A stretch of 64,000 nucleotides of DNA from Pseudomonas chlororaphis subsp. chlororaphis (GTDB lineage Bacteria; Pseudomonadota; Gammaproteobacteria; Pseudomonadales; Pseudomonadaceae). Position 1 is the first letter of the stretch. Every line of letters starts with the position of its first letter. Of this stretch, positions 1 to 8,987 are shown in pieces. Below the pieces are notes generated by a model. It made no database searches. It was not told where the DNA came from and was given only the letters and a program-made list of their open reading frames with translations. The position numbers were made by a program, and so were the translations under genes. Location: the NCBI RefSeq assembly GCF_003945765.1, contig NZ_CP027712.1, positions 3,906,001-3,970,000 of the forward strand, given 5' to 3'.

Positions 1-536
1 TTGCTGCGGGGCAGATACAGGCTGATGCCGGAGCCCGCCACCGCCTGCACATGCTCGATCCGTAGCCGGCACAACTCGTCGCTGCGAAAGCCGCGCCAGA
101 ATCCCAGGAGAATCAGCGCGCTGTCACGCCGCGCCCGCAGCAGCGCCGGCTGATTGTCATCAAGCCGGGCCTGGGTGGCTTCCTGCTCCAGCCAGGCGAT
201 TACCTGCTCCAGATGCTGCAACTGCAAAGGCTCGGCCTGTTTCTCCTGCGCCGGGTGCAGCGCGCGAATGCCCTTGAACACCTGGCGCACCACCGGGGCC
301 TTGGTCGGGTCGGCGAAACCCTGGCTGTTGTGCCACTGCGCCAGGGCCGAGAGCCGCAGCTTCAGGGTGTTGATCGACAGCTCCCCCGCATACGCCACCA
401 GATAACGCGCCACGCTGTCGCTGGTCGCCGGCAGAAACCCGCCCCAGGTGACCTCGAAATGCTCGATGGCCGCCCGGTAACTGCGTCGGGTGTTGTCGCG
501 GGTCGCGGCGTGCAGATAACGATCCAGATCACTCAT
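1..536 (-). CDS. Tyrosine recombinase / phage-type integrase, 3' part cut by window edge
   Basis: Translation from an ATG at 536 gives about 178 residues before the window ends. The N-terminal part (residues 1-110) looks like a SAM-like core-binding domain. It is followed by the start of a catalytic domain with RRDSALILLGFWRGFRSDEL, where the Arg of GFRSDEL sits where the first catalytic Arg of tyrosine recombinases is expected. The remaining catalytic residues (HxxR, Tyr) lie outside the window. It is divergent from the KfrA-like gene at 715, with an AT-rich intergenic region between them. Such pairs often sit in accessory loci; whether this one is mobile cannot be judged here. Family call is good, substrate unknown. 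Confidence 0.82.
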   Translation of the reverse strand, partial: MSDLDRYLHAATRDNTRRSYRAAIEHFEVTWGGFLPATSDSVARYLVAYAGELSINTLKLRLSALAQWHNSQGFADPTKAPVVRQVFKGIRALHPAQEKQAEPLQLQHLEQVIAWLEQEATQARLDDNQPALLRARRDSALILLGFWRGFRSDELCRLRIEHVQAVAGSGISLYLPRS

Positions 537-655
537 GGCTTGCTCGACTCGTCTTGCGTACGGAAATGGCGGGTTGCAGCAGGGCGTTCTGGTCATGACA
601 CGGGGTAATACCAGTATATCCCATGTCAATAATTCGAATATTTATCTTTGATTTT

Positions 656-665
656 ATTGTACAAT
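656..665. promoter_or_regulatory. Palindrome in the integrase/kfrA intergenic region
   Basis: ATTGTACAAT is a perfect 10-bp palindrome. A second dyad, ACGTA/TACGT, lies about 10 bp downstream in the same AT-rich stretch (about 600-700) just ahead of the KfrA-like start. KfrA proteins are known to bind their own promoter, so an autoregulatory operator is plausible. Low confidence because AT-rich DNA forms such dyads by chance. Confidence 0.3.
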
Positions 666-714
666 TACACTTTATACATACCACGTAAAAAAGTACGTAA
701 TCGTAGGAGATCCC

Positions 715-1749
715 ATGGCTCGTGGCGGCGTTAACAAGGCGGTGGTGCAAATCGCCCGTTCGGCAATCCTCGCTCGCGGCGAACACCCCAGCATCGATGC
801 GGTGCGCATCGAAATGGGCAATACCGGCTCGAAAACCACCATTCACCGCTACCTGAAGGAGCTGGAGCAAAGCGAAGCCCGCCGCGCCGCGCCACAGGAA
901 GCCCTGGAAGAAGAACTGACGGAACTGATCCAGCGCATGGCCCAGCGCCTGCGCGAACAGGCTCAGGAGCCCGTGGCGCAGGCCCAGGCGCAAGTGGAGG
1001 AAATGAACCAGGAACTGGCGGCGCAGCAGGCCGCGTCCGAGCAGGCACAGGCCCAGTTGCGGCAGCAACTGCAGACCCAGGCTGCAGCCCTGGCCAGCGA
1101 AAGCACGCTGCTGCAGGAAACCCGCTCCATCCTGCAGAGCGAACAGACGCGCAATGCCGGACTGAACCAGGCCCTGGCCGACTTCGAATTGCGCCTGAAA
1201 GACAAGGACGAGCAGATTCGTTCACTGGAAGAAAAGCACCTGCACGCCCGGGACGCCCTCGAGCATTACCGCAGCGCGGTCAAGGAGCAGCGCGAGCAGG
1301 ACCAGCGCCGCCATGAAGGCCAGCTGCAGCAAGCGCAACAGGAACTGCGCCAGGCCCAGCAAAGCGCATTGGTGCGCCAGGACGAGATCACCCAACTGCA
1401 CCGCGACAACGAACGCCTGACCAGCGAGCAACGCGCCACCCAGAAAGAGTTGCGCCAGGCACAGGAGCAGGCACAGAAAACCGACAGCAAGCTTGGCCAG
1501 TTGCTGGAGCAATCCACTCGCCTGAACAGCGAACACACCCTCCTCCAGGAACGCCTGCGCGTCGCCTTGCTGGAAAGTCATGAGTTCAAGCAGAACCTGG
1601 AGCAGCAGCTGCAGGACAATCGACAACTGGAACTGCGCGCCGCCAAGGCCGAGGCCAGCCTGGAGGCCCTGCAACTGGCTGCCGCCGCGAAGACCGAGGC
1701 GCAGCCAGAAACAGAAGAGCAGCGGCCGGAGCCGCCAGAGCAGGCTTAA
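715..1749 (+). CDS. KfrA-type DNA-binding protein with long coiled coil
   Basis: 344 residues. Residues 1-60 ([20 protein letters not shown], then [16 protein letters not shown]) match the KfrA N-terminal winged-helix DNA-binding domain of plasmid and chromosomal KfrA-like regulators. Almost all of the rest is an uninterrupted Gln/Glu/Ala/Arg-rich coiled coil, typical of the family, which multimerises through it. A strong ribosome site (AGGAGA) precedes the ATG. It diverges from the integrase gene and its stop overlaps the convergent gor stop. Likely a transcriptional repressor or nucleoid-organising protein; its actual target is unknown. Confidence 0.85.
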   Translation: MARGGVNKAVVQIARSAILARGEHPSIDAVRIEMGNTGSKTTIHRYLKELEQSEARRAAPQEALEEELTELIQRMAQRLREQAQEPVAQAQAQVEEMNQELAAQQAASEQAQAQLRQQLQTQAAALASESTLLQETRSILQSEQTRNAGLNQALADFELRLKDKDEQIRSLEEKHLHARDALEHYRSAVKEQREQDQRRHEGQLQQAQQELRQAQQSALVRQDEITQLHRDNERLTSEQRATQKELRQAQEQAQKTDSKLGQLLEQSTRLNSEHTLLQERLRVALLESHEFKQNLEQQLQDNRQLELRAAKAEASLEALQLAAAAKTEAQPETEEQRPEPPEQA

Positions 1750-3104
1750 CCGGCGACCGGCGTGCGCATGGTGACGAACTCTTCGGCGGCCGTCGGGTGC
1801 ACCCCGATGGTTTCGTCGAAATCACGCTTGGTGGCGCCGGCCTTCAAGGCAATCGCCAGGCCCTGGACGATCTCGCCGGCGTCGGGGCCGACCATATGGC
1901 AGCCCAGCACCTTGTCGGTCTCGGCATCCACCACCAGCTTCATCAGCGTGCGCTCCTGGCACTCGGTCAGGGTCAGCTTCATCGGCCGGAAGCGGCTTTC
2001 GAAGATCTGCACGTTGTGCCCGGCTTCCCGCGCCTGCTCCTCAGTCAGGCCAACGGTGCCGATATTCGGCAGGCTGAACACCGCGGTCGGGATCATGTTG
2101 TAGTCCACCGGACGATACTGTTCCGGTTTGAACAAACGCCGCGCCACAGCCATGCCTTCGGCCAGGGCCACCGGCGTCAACTGCACGCGCCCGATCACAT
2201 CGCCAATCGCCAGGATCGACGGCTCGGCGCTCTGGTACTGCTCATCGACCTCGATGAAGCCACGCTTGTCGAGCTTCACCCCGGTATTTTCCAGCCCCAG
2301 GTTGTCGAGCATCGGCCGCCGGCCGGTGGCGTAGAACACACAATCGGTGGCCAGCTCGCGACCATCCTTGAGCGTGACTTTCAGGCTCCCGTCGGCCTGC
2401 TTTTCGATGCGCTCGATATCGGCATTGAACTGCAGGTCGAGCCCACGCTTGGTCAGCTCTTCCTGCAAGTGCTTGCGCACCGCACCATCGAAGCCACGCA
2501 GGAACAGCTCGCCGCGATACAGCAACTTGGTATCCGCGCCCAGGCCATGGAAGATCCCCGCGAACTCCACCGCGATATAACCGCCGCCCACCACCAGGAT
2601 GCGCTTGGGCAGTTCCTTGAGGAAAAACGCCTCGTTGGAGCTGATGGCGTGTTCGCGCCCCGGAATGTCCGGGATCTGCGGCCAGCCGCCGGTGGCGATC
2701 AGGATGTGCCTGGCTGTGTAGCGCTGGCCATTGACCTCCACCTGATGCGGGTCGATCAGCCTGGCGTGGCCTTCGTGCAGGGTCACGCCACTGTTGAGCA
2801 GCAGATTGCGATAGATGCCGTTCAGGCGATTGATCTCGCAATCCTTGTTGGCAATCAGCGTGGCCCAGTCGAAGTCGGCTTCGCCCAGGCTCCAGCCGAA
2901 GCCTGCGGACTGCTCGAAGTCTTCGGCGAAGTGGGCGCCGTACACCAGCAGTTTTTTCGGCACGCAGCCGACGTTGACACAGGTACCGCCCAGATAGCGG
3001 CTTTCGGCGACCGCGACTTTCGCGCCAAAACCCGCGGCGAATCGCGCCGAACGCACACCGCCGGAACCGGCGCCAATTACATAAAGATCAAAATCGTAGG
3101 CCAT
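1746..3104 (-). CDS. gor: Glutathione-disulfide reductase
   Basis: 452 residues, usual length for the family. It reduces oxidised glutathione with NADPH in the cytoplasm. The N-terminal FAD site is [10 protein letters not shown] and the redox disulfide is [13 protein letters not shown] (CxxxxC). The NAD(P)-binding motif is [13 protein letters not shown], and the C-terminal dimer/active-site motif is GVHPTAAEE with the catalytic His. GGGAG precedes the ATG at a good distance. The stop codon overlaps that of the KfrA-like gene on the other strand. All hallmark residues are present. Confidence 0.97.
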   Translation of the reverse strand: MAYDFDLYVIGAGSGGVRSARFAAGFGAKVAVAESRYLGGTCVNVGCVPKKLLVYGAHFAEDFEQSAGFGWSLGEADFDWATLIANKDCEINRLNGIYRNLLLNSGVTLHEGHARLIDPHQVEVNGQRYTARHILIATGGWPQIPDIPGREHAISSNEAFFLKELPKRILVVGGGYIAVEFAGIFHGLGADTKLLYRGELFLRGFDGAVRKHLQEELTKRGLDLQFNADIERIEKQADGSLKVTLKDGRELATDCVFYATGRRPMLDNLGLENTGVKLDKRGFIEVDEQYQSAEPSILAIGDVIGRVQLTPVALAEGMAVARRLFKPEQYRPVDYNMIPTAVFSLPNIGTVGLTEEQAREAGHNVQIFESRFRPMKLTLTECQERTLMKLVVDAETDKVLGCHMVGPDAGEIVQGLAIALKAGATKRDFDETIGVHPTAAEEFVTMRTPVAG

Positions 3105-3187
3105 TTCACTCTCCCAGGCAGGCTGACAGCATAACCGCAGATGCGTATCCGGTCAGCGCTAGAGGATTTACATAGGGGCATAAAACG

Positions 3188-3212
3188 AAAAAGCCACCCG
3201 AAGGTGGCTTTT
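3188..3212 (-). terminator. Rho-independent terminator of galU
   Basis: A hairpin with stem AAGCCACC/GGTGGCTT followed, on the minus strand, by TTTTTCG. It sits directly downstream of the galU stop. Confidence 0.85.
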
Positions 3213-3235
3213 CAGTACAAGGATCAAGCGGGCTA

Positions 3236-4075
3236 TCAGTAAGCCTTGCCGGTCTTGTAGAAGTTCTCGAAGCAGAAGTTGGTCGCATCGATGTAACCTT
3301 CGGCACCACCGCAGTCGAAACGCTTGCCCTTGAACTTGTAGGCAATCACACAGCCGTCCTGGGCCTGCTTCATCAGGGCGTCGGTGATCTGGATCTCGCC
3401 ACCCTTGCCCGGCTCGGTTTCTTCGATCAGCTTGAAGATGTCCGGGGTCATGATGTAGCGACCGATGATCGCCAGGTTCGACGGCGCATCTTCCGGCTTC
3501 GGCTTCTCAACCATGTTGCGTACGCGGTACAGGTCATCGCCGATCAGGTCGCCGGCAATCACCCCGTACTTGCTGGTTTCTTGCGGGTCGACTTCCATGA
3601 TCGCGACGATGGTGCAGCGGTACTGCTTGTACAGCTTGACCATCTGCTTCAGCACGCCGTCACCTTCGAGGTTGACGCACAGGTCGTCCGCCAGCACCAC
3701 GGCGAACGGCTCGTCACCGATCAGCGGACGGCCGGTCAGGATCGCATGACCCAGGCCTTTCATTTCGGTCTGGCGAGTGTAGGAGAACGAGCACTCGTCC
3801 AGCAGACGGCGGATACCGACCAGGTATTTTTCCTTGTCGGTGCCCTTGATCTGGTTTTCCAGCTCGTAACTGATGTCGAAGTGGTCTTCCAGGGCGCGCT
3901 TGCCGCGACCGGTGACGATGGAGATTTCGTTCAGACCGGCATCCAGTGCTTCTTCAACGCCGTACTGGATCAGTGGCTTGTTCACCACCGGCAGCATTTC
4001 TTTAGGCATGGCTTTAGTCGCTGGCAGGAAGCGAGTACCGTAACCGGCTGCTGGGAACAAGCATTTCTTGATCAT
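3236..4075 (-). CDS. galU: UTP-glucose-1-phosphate uridylyltransferase
   Basis: 279 residues, full length. The enzyme makes UDP-glucose from UTP and glucose-1-phosphate for exopolysaccharide, LPS core and trehalose/glycan synthesis in the cytosol. The N-terminal nucleotide-binding signature is FPAAGYGTRFLPATKAMPKE. The conserved VLADDL and the sugar-phosphate region ending EKPKPEDAPSN are present. The gor-galU neighbourhood is common in Pseudomonas. It carries its own terminator downstream. Confidence 0.96.
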   Translation of the reverse strand: MIKKCLFPAAGYGTRFLPATKAMPKEMLPVVNKPLIQYGVEEALDAGLNEISIVTGRGKRALEDHFDISYELENQIKGTDKEKYLVGIRRLLDECSFSYTRQTEMKGLGHAILTGRPLIGDEPFAVVLADDLCVNLEGDGVLKQMVKLYKQYRCTIVAIMEVDPQETSKYGVIAGDLIGDDLYRVRNMVEKPKPEDAPSNLAIIGRYIMTPDIFKLIEETEPGKGGEIQITDALMKQAQDGCVIAYKFKGKRFDCGGAEGYIDATNFCFENFYKTGKAY

Positions 4076-4413
4076 ATGAGTCCTTAAAAGGGCTGTACGT
4101 ACGAATTTCGGCGCAGTCTAATCAGGCCGCGTGCGCCTTACAATGGGTCGCAGTGGCTAACCGCTGCCATCTAAGAGAAATATTGCCGCGGATAGTTCCC
4201 CAAATAGCTCCCCACCTTGTTCTGCACGCTCCACACATCGTTTCGAACAGACTTGCAAACACGGCTTCGCAGCATCGTACAGATAGCCCGCGCCGTAAAC
4301 CGCCATCTGGCTGCAAAGCCTTAATTTTCTGCGTCCCGCCCTTGTCCGCACTCTTACAGGAACTCGTTTACCGCTATCATGGCGCCCTTGAATCCCGCCA
4401 ACGAGGCAGATAG
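4076..4413. other. Intergenic region without recognised gene
   Basis: 338 bp between the divergent galU and the small gene at 4414. No ORF with Pseudomonas-like codon use, RNA gene or repeat is visible. It presumably carries the promoters of both neighbours. Confidence 0.6.
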
Positions 4414-4602
4414 ATGTCGGCAACAAAAAGCGTAAACGGTTACCAGATCAAGCAGTTGAAAGACGGCCAGTGGTGGTTGGTCAGCGCCCAGGGCGAGAAC
4501 GTCGCCGGACCTTTCGCCAGCGAGGCGATGGCGGTCGAAGTGGCATCGGTGTTCGAGGACTCCGCAGGCCACGCGTCGGCACGTCGCAATCCCAAGTCCT
4601 GA
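4414..4602 (+). CDS. Small conserved-type hypothetical protein
   Basis: 62 residues with two Trp (GQWWLV) and a C-terminal basic tail. No signal peptide or membrane segment. Pseudomonas-like codon use and a terminator immediately downstream support a real gene. Function unknown; the composition suggests a small alpha/beta soluble protein. Confidence 0.7.
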   Translation: MSATKSVNGYQIKQLKDGQWWLVSAQGENVAGPFASEAMAVEVASVFEDSAGHASARRNPKS

Positions 4603-4619
4603 GACGGCCTCTGCACTGA

Positions 4620-4647
4620 AGAGCCCTGCCCCGCGCAGGGCTTTTTC
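4620..4647 (+). terminator. Terminator after the 62-residue gene
   Basis: Stem AGCCCTGC/GCAGGGCT with a short C-rich loop, then TTTTTC. Confidence 0.85.
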
Positions 4648-4757
4648 ATGCCGATCTATACCGCAGTGGCGGTTCGCTATAGCATCTCGCCCCAGACGCT
4701 CGCCAAGGGTGTCCAGCCCTCCCCCGGGGCTCAAACTTCTCGACGACGACCACACCC

Positions 4758-5039
4758 ATGCACAAACTTCTGGCACTGACTGCGGTACTGGCCCTGAGCG
4801 GATGCGCCACCGTTTCCGATACCTACCTGGAGAACGGCGAGCAAGGCCTGAGCATCGATTGCTCCGGCGAAGCCAGCTCCTGGGCCAGCTGCTATGAAAA
4901 GGCCGACGCTTCCTGTGCCGGCACCGGCTATCGGATCGTTGGCACCGACGGCACGCCGTCGCTCAAGGAAAGCGACAAGACCCTGGGGGCGGACGTTGGC
5001 AACTACAAAAGCCGCAGCGTGGTGGTGGTCTGCAAGTAG
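4758..5039 (+). CDS. Small lipoprotein, unknown function
   Basis: 93 residues. The start MHKLLALTAVLALSGCATVS is a classical lipoprotein signal with lipobox LSGC, so the mature N-terminal Cys would be lipidated. The mature part is about 75 residues with five further Cys, which could form disulfides in the periplasm. No domain recognised. Many Pseudomonas genomes carry such small Cys-containing lipoproteins. Confidence 0.8.
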   Translation: MHKLLALTAVLALSGCATVSDTYLENGEQGLSIDCSGEASSWASCYEKADASCAGTGYRIVGTDGTPSLKESDKTLGADVGNYKSRSVVVVCK

Positions 5040-5051
5040 CAGGCGCACGGC

Positions 5052-5282
5052 CTACATATGAATCTCGGCAAACTTGATGCCCAGGTTGCGAATGGTTTCG
5101 ATCAGGTCGTCCAGTCGGTCGAATGACTCGACTTCATCGTTGTCATCCACCAGAAAATAGCTGCGCCCCGCGCTTTTCTTGAAGAATACGATCCATTCCC
5201 CGGAATTCGCCGGATTCTGAATCACATGGGTCGCAGAGATATGCCCCTCTGCATGCCTCTCCCGGACTGTTTCGCGCTTCAT
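5052..5282 (-). CDS. Small hypothetical protein
   Basis: 76 residues from the ATG at 5282, which has GGGAG seven bases upstream; an in-frame upstream start lacks a ribosome site. It is soluble, with a beta-rich middle (GEWIVFFKKSAGRSYFLVDD) and a helical end. It lies convergent to the lipoprotein gene and downstream of the tsdA terminator. Function unknown. Confidence 0.7.
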   Translation of the reverse strand: MKRETVRERHAEGHISATHVIQNPANSGEWIVFFKKSAGRSYFLVDDNDEVESFDRLDDLIETIRNLGIKFAEIHM

Positions 5283-5291
5283 GCTTTCTCC

Positions 5292-5331
5292 CAAAAAACG
5301 ATGCCGCCGAAACCTGGGTTTCGACGGCATC
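5292..5331 (-). terminator. Terminator of the tsdBA operon
   Basis: GATGCCG/CGGCATC and CGAAAC/GTTTCG arms form a hairpin at 5300-5331, followed on the minus strand by a run of six T. Confidence 0.8.
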
Positions 5332-5350
5332 TTTGACAATGGCCGACAGT

Positions 5351-6274
5351 TTATCGGATGCCCTGGCCAATCAGCACGCCATCTACCGTCTGGCCATACA
5401 GATTGACCCCGTCGTTGGCGTGGAACTTGAGCCGCGTCTTCTCGATGGAGCCCTCCACCAGGCGCGGGTCCTGCGGTCGTTCATGGCGGTTGACGAACGC
5501 CGCCACGTCCCAAGCCTGCTGGTCGCTCAAGCTGCCGGCCTTGCCCAGGGGCATGTTGTATTTGATAAAGGACGCCGCCGTGTTGATCCGGTGCATTCCC
5601 GCGCCCCAGTTATAGGAGTCCTTGCCCCAGAGCGGCGGCATGACATAGTCGGCGCCGACCTTCTGGCCCTGGCCGTTGTCGCCATGGCAGACCGCGCATT
5701 GCGCCCGGTACACCTGCTCGCCACGGGCCAGGTCGTAGCCCTGGGCTGGCTGCGGCACTTCGGGGTAACCCCGCCCAGGCAACTCGACAGCGATCGGCGC
5801 CTTGCTCGCCAGCCAGTAGGAATACACCGACAAGGCGGTGATCTCGTAGCTGTCGGCGGCCGGCGGCGTGCCGTTCATGCTGAACTGGAAGCAGCCCTGC
5901 AAGCGTTCGGCGTAGGTGTTCACCTTGTTGTTCTTCTTACGGTACGCCGGGTACATCGGATAGGCGCCCCACAGCGGCGCGGAGTTGGCCAGCCGCCCCT
6001 GATCCAGGTGGCAGTTGCTGCAATTGAGCCCATTGCCGACGAACTTCGGCGCCAGGCGCTTGGTATCGACGAACAGCGCATAACCGTCACGGACCATCTT
6101 GCCGTAGGCATTGTCCGGTAGCTCGCTCTCCGCCGGTGGCTGGAAATACCCGGGATGGGCAGCGTTCACCGCCGGTTCCCGCAACTGTGATTGGTCCTCC
6201 ATGGCGACCGCGGCGCCATAAGCCTGGGCCGTCAGCAAGGCGAGGGAAAAGCCCAGTAGAAGATCACGCTTCAT
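5351..6274 (-). CDS. tsdA: Thiosulfate dehydrogenase (tetrathionate-forming), di-haem cytochrome c
   Basis: 307 residues with an N-terminal export signal. It oxidises two thiosulfate to tetrathionate in the periplasm, or the reverse. Two haem-c motifs are seen, CSNCH (85-89) and CAVCH (193-197). The TsdA hallmarks GCFQFSMNG (Cys128, the expected unusual Cys haem ligand), WGAGMHRINTAASFIK and YNMPLGK (Met241, expected haem-2 ligand) are intact. Its ATG overlaps the stop of the upstream cytochrome gene, so the two are translationally coupled. The name rests on these family-specific motifs. Confidence 0.9.
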   Translation of the reverse strand: MKRDLLLGFSLALLTAQAYGAAVAMEDQSQLREPAVNAAHPGYFQPPAESELPDNAYGKMVRDGYALFVDTKRLAPKFVGNGLNCSNCHLDQGRLANSAPLWGAYPMYPAYRKKNNKVNTYAERLQGCFQFSMNGTPPAADSYEITALSVYSYWLASKAPIAVELPGRGYPEVPQPAQGYDLARGEQVYRAQCAVCHGDNGQGQKVGADYVMPPLWGKDSYNWGAGMHRINTAASFIKYNMPLGKAGSLSDQQAWDVAAFVNRHERPQDPRLVEGSIEKTRLKFHANDGVNLYGQTVDGVLIGQGIR

Positions 6275-6942
6275 GGCTTGGACTCCTGGTTATCGGCCTT
6301 GGCCAACTGGCTGCCAACCTTGGCGAAATAATCGGCCACCGCCGTGATTTCCTCGGGGCTCAGGGCCTTGGCGATGTGTCCCATCAGGTCGTTCGGGTCG
6401 TTGCGGCGCGTGCCGTCGCGCCAGGCATTCAATTGCCCGGCGAGGTACGCCGCGGGTTGCCCGGCCAACGGCGGAAAGGCGTCTCCCACGCCCACGCCAC
6501 CCGGCCCATGACAGGTCACGCACTCCGGAACCTGCCGCTCCCAGGCGCCGCGCAAGGCCAGCCTCGCCCCCACGCCTTCAGCCAGGGAGCTACGGTTGAT
6601 CGGCGCTGGCGTCGCAGCCGGCATGGCCGCCAGGGTCTGGCTGACCGCGTCTATCTCGTCATCGCTCAGGGCCTTGGCCAGTGGCTGCATGACCGGGTTG
6701 CTGCGCGCACCGCTGCGAAAATCTTCCAGCTGCTTGCGCAGGTAACCCGCCGACAATCCCGCCAGGCGCGGAAACCCGGCGGCCGCCAGGCCCAGGCCAT
6801 CGCCACCATGACAGGCCAGGCACGCCGTGGCACCGGGCTGCGCTCCACCCTGGGCAAAGACTTTCTGCCCATCCACGGCCTGGGCATTGGCGACAAAAAA
6901 CAGCATCAGGCTGCTCAGCAGTATTTGATCCACGGGGATCAT
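6271..6942 (-). CDS. tsdB: Di-haem cytochrome c4-type protein, TsdA electron partner
   Basis: 223 residues from the ATG at 6942, which has GGAG at good spacing; an ATG four codons upstream is less well placed. Signal peptide, then two class I cytochrome domains with CLACH (41-45) and CVTCH (141-145). Known TsdB proteins are c4-type partners that pass electrons from TsdA towards terminal oxidases. Position directly upstream of and overlapping tsdA supports that role. Confidence 0.85.
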   Translation of the reverse strand: MIPVDQILLSSLMLFFVANAQAVDGQKVFAQGGAQPGATACLACHGGDGLGLAAAGFPRLAGLSAGYLRKQLEDFRSGARSNPVMQPLAKALSDDEIDAVSQTLAAMPAATPAPINRSSLAEGVGARLALRGAWERQVPECVTCHGPGGVGVGDAFPPLAGQPAAYLAGQLNAWRDGTRRNDPNDLMGHIAKALSPEEITAVADYFAKVGSQLAKADNQESKP

Positions 6943-7061
6943 GGCGAACTCCATTTTTCTAGTTATATTCTTAGGCTTATTTTATATAAGCCTACAAAGA
7001 GTAGGCCAATAGACCTTTGGCTACAACGCGAAACCAGCCGGGCCTGCCTTGCCACCAGGCA

Positions 7062-7104
7062 TAAAAAACCCGCCCTCGCCACGGAAATCCGGGCCAGGGC
7101 GGGC
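7062..7104 (-). terminator. Terminator of the 7126-7476 lipoprotein gene
   Basis: CCCGCCCT/AGGGCGGG stem with a long loop, followed on the minus strand by TTTTTT. Confidence 0.8.
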
Positions 7105-7125
7105 TGTTGAAAAATCGCTTGGCTA

Positions 7126-7476
7126 TTAGCCGGAAATGCAGTCCTCCGCCGCCTTGCGGATATCGCCCGGACGCATGGGCACATTGGACATGCTTTCATG
7201 CAGCTTGATGCTGCTGCCACCGGAACGCTCCTCGATATCGAATACCGCGGTCGGGCCCGACGAGACTTTCTGCGGAACGATAATGCGCATACCATCCTTA
7301 TGCGGTTCGACCTGCAACTGGCCACGGCTGTCAGCCAGTTTGTCGCTGACGCACTTGGCGTACTCCTGCGGCTTTTTCCCTGAAATCACGTTCAGGGTGG
7401 GCAATGTCTGGTTAATATCCGAGACCGTCGCACAGCCACTGATCGCCAAAGCCAGAATCAACACACCCCACTTCAT
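7126..7476 (-). CDS. Lipoprotein, unknown function
   Basis: 116 residues from the ATG at 7476, preceded by GGAGG. The start MKWGVLILALAISGCATVSD has lipobox ISGC. The mature domain has two Cys (KCVSD, EDCIS) that could pair, and a basic helical centre. Not assigned to a named family. It is monocistronic with its own terminator. Confidence 0.82.
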   Translation of the reverse strand: MKWGVLILALAISGCATVSDINQTLPTLNVISGKKPQEYAKCVSDKLADSRGQLQVEPHKDGMRIIVPQKVSSGPTAVFDIEERSGGSSIKLHESMSNVPMRPGDIRKAAEDCISG

Positions 7477-7652
7477 ACATTTCCTCCGATAAAGACCGTC
7501 CGACCGCAGAAATGGCATTTTTCTCCGGATCAGTCAGATTTATCCTAAATAATCGGCAAATAACTGTTTTAAATTGTCAAAGCCGCCTGCCGCGGCCTGA
7601 TAAACTGCGCCATCGTTTTGATTTTGTAGCAAAAGCCCTTCTGGAGGCGCCC

Positions 7653-7955
7653 ATGAAATTTATCCACCAGCGCGAGCACCTCAACGAAGACGATATCGTC
7701 GTCATCGAATGCTCCCAGGTCTGCAACATCCGCCTGATGAACGACGCCAACTTCCGAAGCTTCAAGAACGGCGGACGTCACACCTATCATGGCGGCGCGT
7801 TCGACAAGTTCCCGGCCAAGATCACCGCGCCGAGCACCGGCTTCTGGAATATCACCATCGACACCGTCAACCGCCGGCCCATCAGCGTTACCCGCAAGCC
7901 GAACCTGACCCACTCGATCAAGATCATCCGCCGGTCCAGCTCGAAACTGCGCTGA
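7653..7955 (+). CDS. DUF1883 family protein
   Basis: 100 residues starting MKFIHQREHLNEDDIVVIEC after a GGAGG site. The pattern up to FPAKITAPSTGFWNITIDTV matches DUF1883, a small beta-rich domain of unknown function that elsewhere is found joined to TIR domains; here it stands alone. It precedes a 56-residue gene in the same direction. Confidence 0.82.
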   Translation: MKFIHQREHLNEDDIVVIECSQVCNIRLMNDANFRSFKNGGRHTYHGGAFDKFPAKITAPSTGFWNITIDTVNRRPISVTRKPNLTHSIKIIRRSSSKLR

Positions 7956-7989
7956 ACCCCGCCCCAGCCCGCGACCAACAGGTATCACC

Positions 7990-8160
7990 GTGGCCCAAAC
8001 GACCAAGTATGTCATCAAATACAAACTCAACGGCGAGCGCCGTTTCGAGTTCGCCCAGCTGGAAAGCGGCACTCAGGAAGAAGCCAAGGCTGCGCTGGAA
8101 GCCCTGCATGGCCAGACCGACGACGTCATCAGTGACGTCAGCGTGAGCAAGGCGCTGTAA
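7990..8160 (+). CDS. Small hypothetical protein, GTG start
   Basis: 56 residues beginning MAQTTKYVIKYKLNGERRFE, from a GTG. Codon use is typical of the genome and the gene follows the DUF1883 gene by 34 bp, so the two may form an operon. Predicted beta-hairpin then helix (EEAKAALEALHG). No family recognised. The ribosome site is weak. Confidence 0.65.
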   Translation: MAQTTKYVIKYKLNGERRFEFAQLESGTQEEAKAALEALHGQTDDVISDVSVSKAL

Positions 8161-8270
8161 GTCCCTGCTCCTAGAACCTGTGACGAATTCGAGCGCAAGC
8201 GGCGGAGTGTGAGCGGCCCGCGCGCTTCCCAGAATGGCGGACCTCAGCCTCTACTCCGGGAACCGCCAGC

Positions 8271-8987
8271 ATGTCCGCCCCCTCCCTCGAACAACGCCTC
8301 GCCTGCCTGGACTGGGCCTCGATCGAGCAGCAGCTCGACCAGGACGGCAGCGCGGTGATCGACAACCTGCTCAGCGCCGACCAATGTCATGAGCTCGGCA
8401 GTCTGTATCCCCACAGCGAGTTGTTTCGTTCGCGGGTAGTCATGGCCAGGCACGGTTTCGGCCGCGGCGAGTATCAGTATTTCGCCTACCCCTTGCCGCA
8501 ACGGGTCGCCGAATTGCGCGGCCAGTTCTATCCGCGCCTGGTGCCGCTGGCCAATCGCTGGAACCAGCTGATGAATATCCCCGTGCAATATCCGCCCCGG
8601 CATGAAGATTTTCTCCAGCGCTGCCACACCGCTGGTCAGCAGCGGCCGACGCCCTTGTTGCTGCAATATGGCCCGCAGGATTACAACTGCCTGCACCAGG
8701 ACTTGTATGGCGACAACGTATTCCCCCTGCAGGTCGCGATCCTCCTGTCCCGTCCCGGGATCGATTTCACTGGCGGTGAATTCGTCATCACCGAACAGCG
8801 CCCGCGCATGCAGTCGCGGCCGCAGGTCATCGGTCTGAAGCAGGGTGATGCGCTGATCTTCGCCGTGCATCATCGTCCGGTACCCGGCGTGCGCGGCCAT
8901 TACCGGGTGACGTTGCGCCATGGCGTCAGCCGCCTGCACAGCGGTCGCCGCCATACGCTAGGAGTGATCTTCCACGATGCCCAGTAA
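8271..8987 (+). CDS. 2OG-Fe(II) oxygenase in the alkylation-repair operon
   Basis: 238 residues. The iron facial triad is visible as HQD (His142, Asp144) and His217, with Arg226/227 placed to bind 2-oxoglutarate. A double-stranded beta-helix is consistent with the motif spacing. The 3' end overlaps alkB by 11 bp, and ada follows in the same direction. Its substrate is unknown; the context suggests a role in repairing or sensing alkylated nucleic acid or protein. Confidence 0.85.
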   Translation: MSAPSLEQRLACLDWASIEQQLDQDGSAVIDNLLSADQCHELGSLYPHSELFRSRVVMARHGFGRGEYQYFAYPLPQRVAELRGQFYPRLVPLANRWNQLMNIPVQYPPRHEDFLQRCHTAGQQRPTPLLLQYGPQDYNCLHQDLYGDNVFPLQVAILLSRPGIDFTGGEFVITEQRPRMQSRPQVIGLKQGDALIFAVHHRPVPGVRGHYRVTLRHGVSRLHSGRRHTLGVIFHDAQ

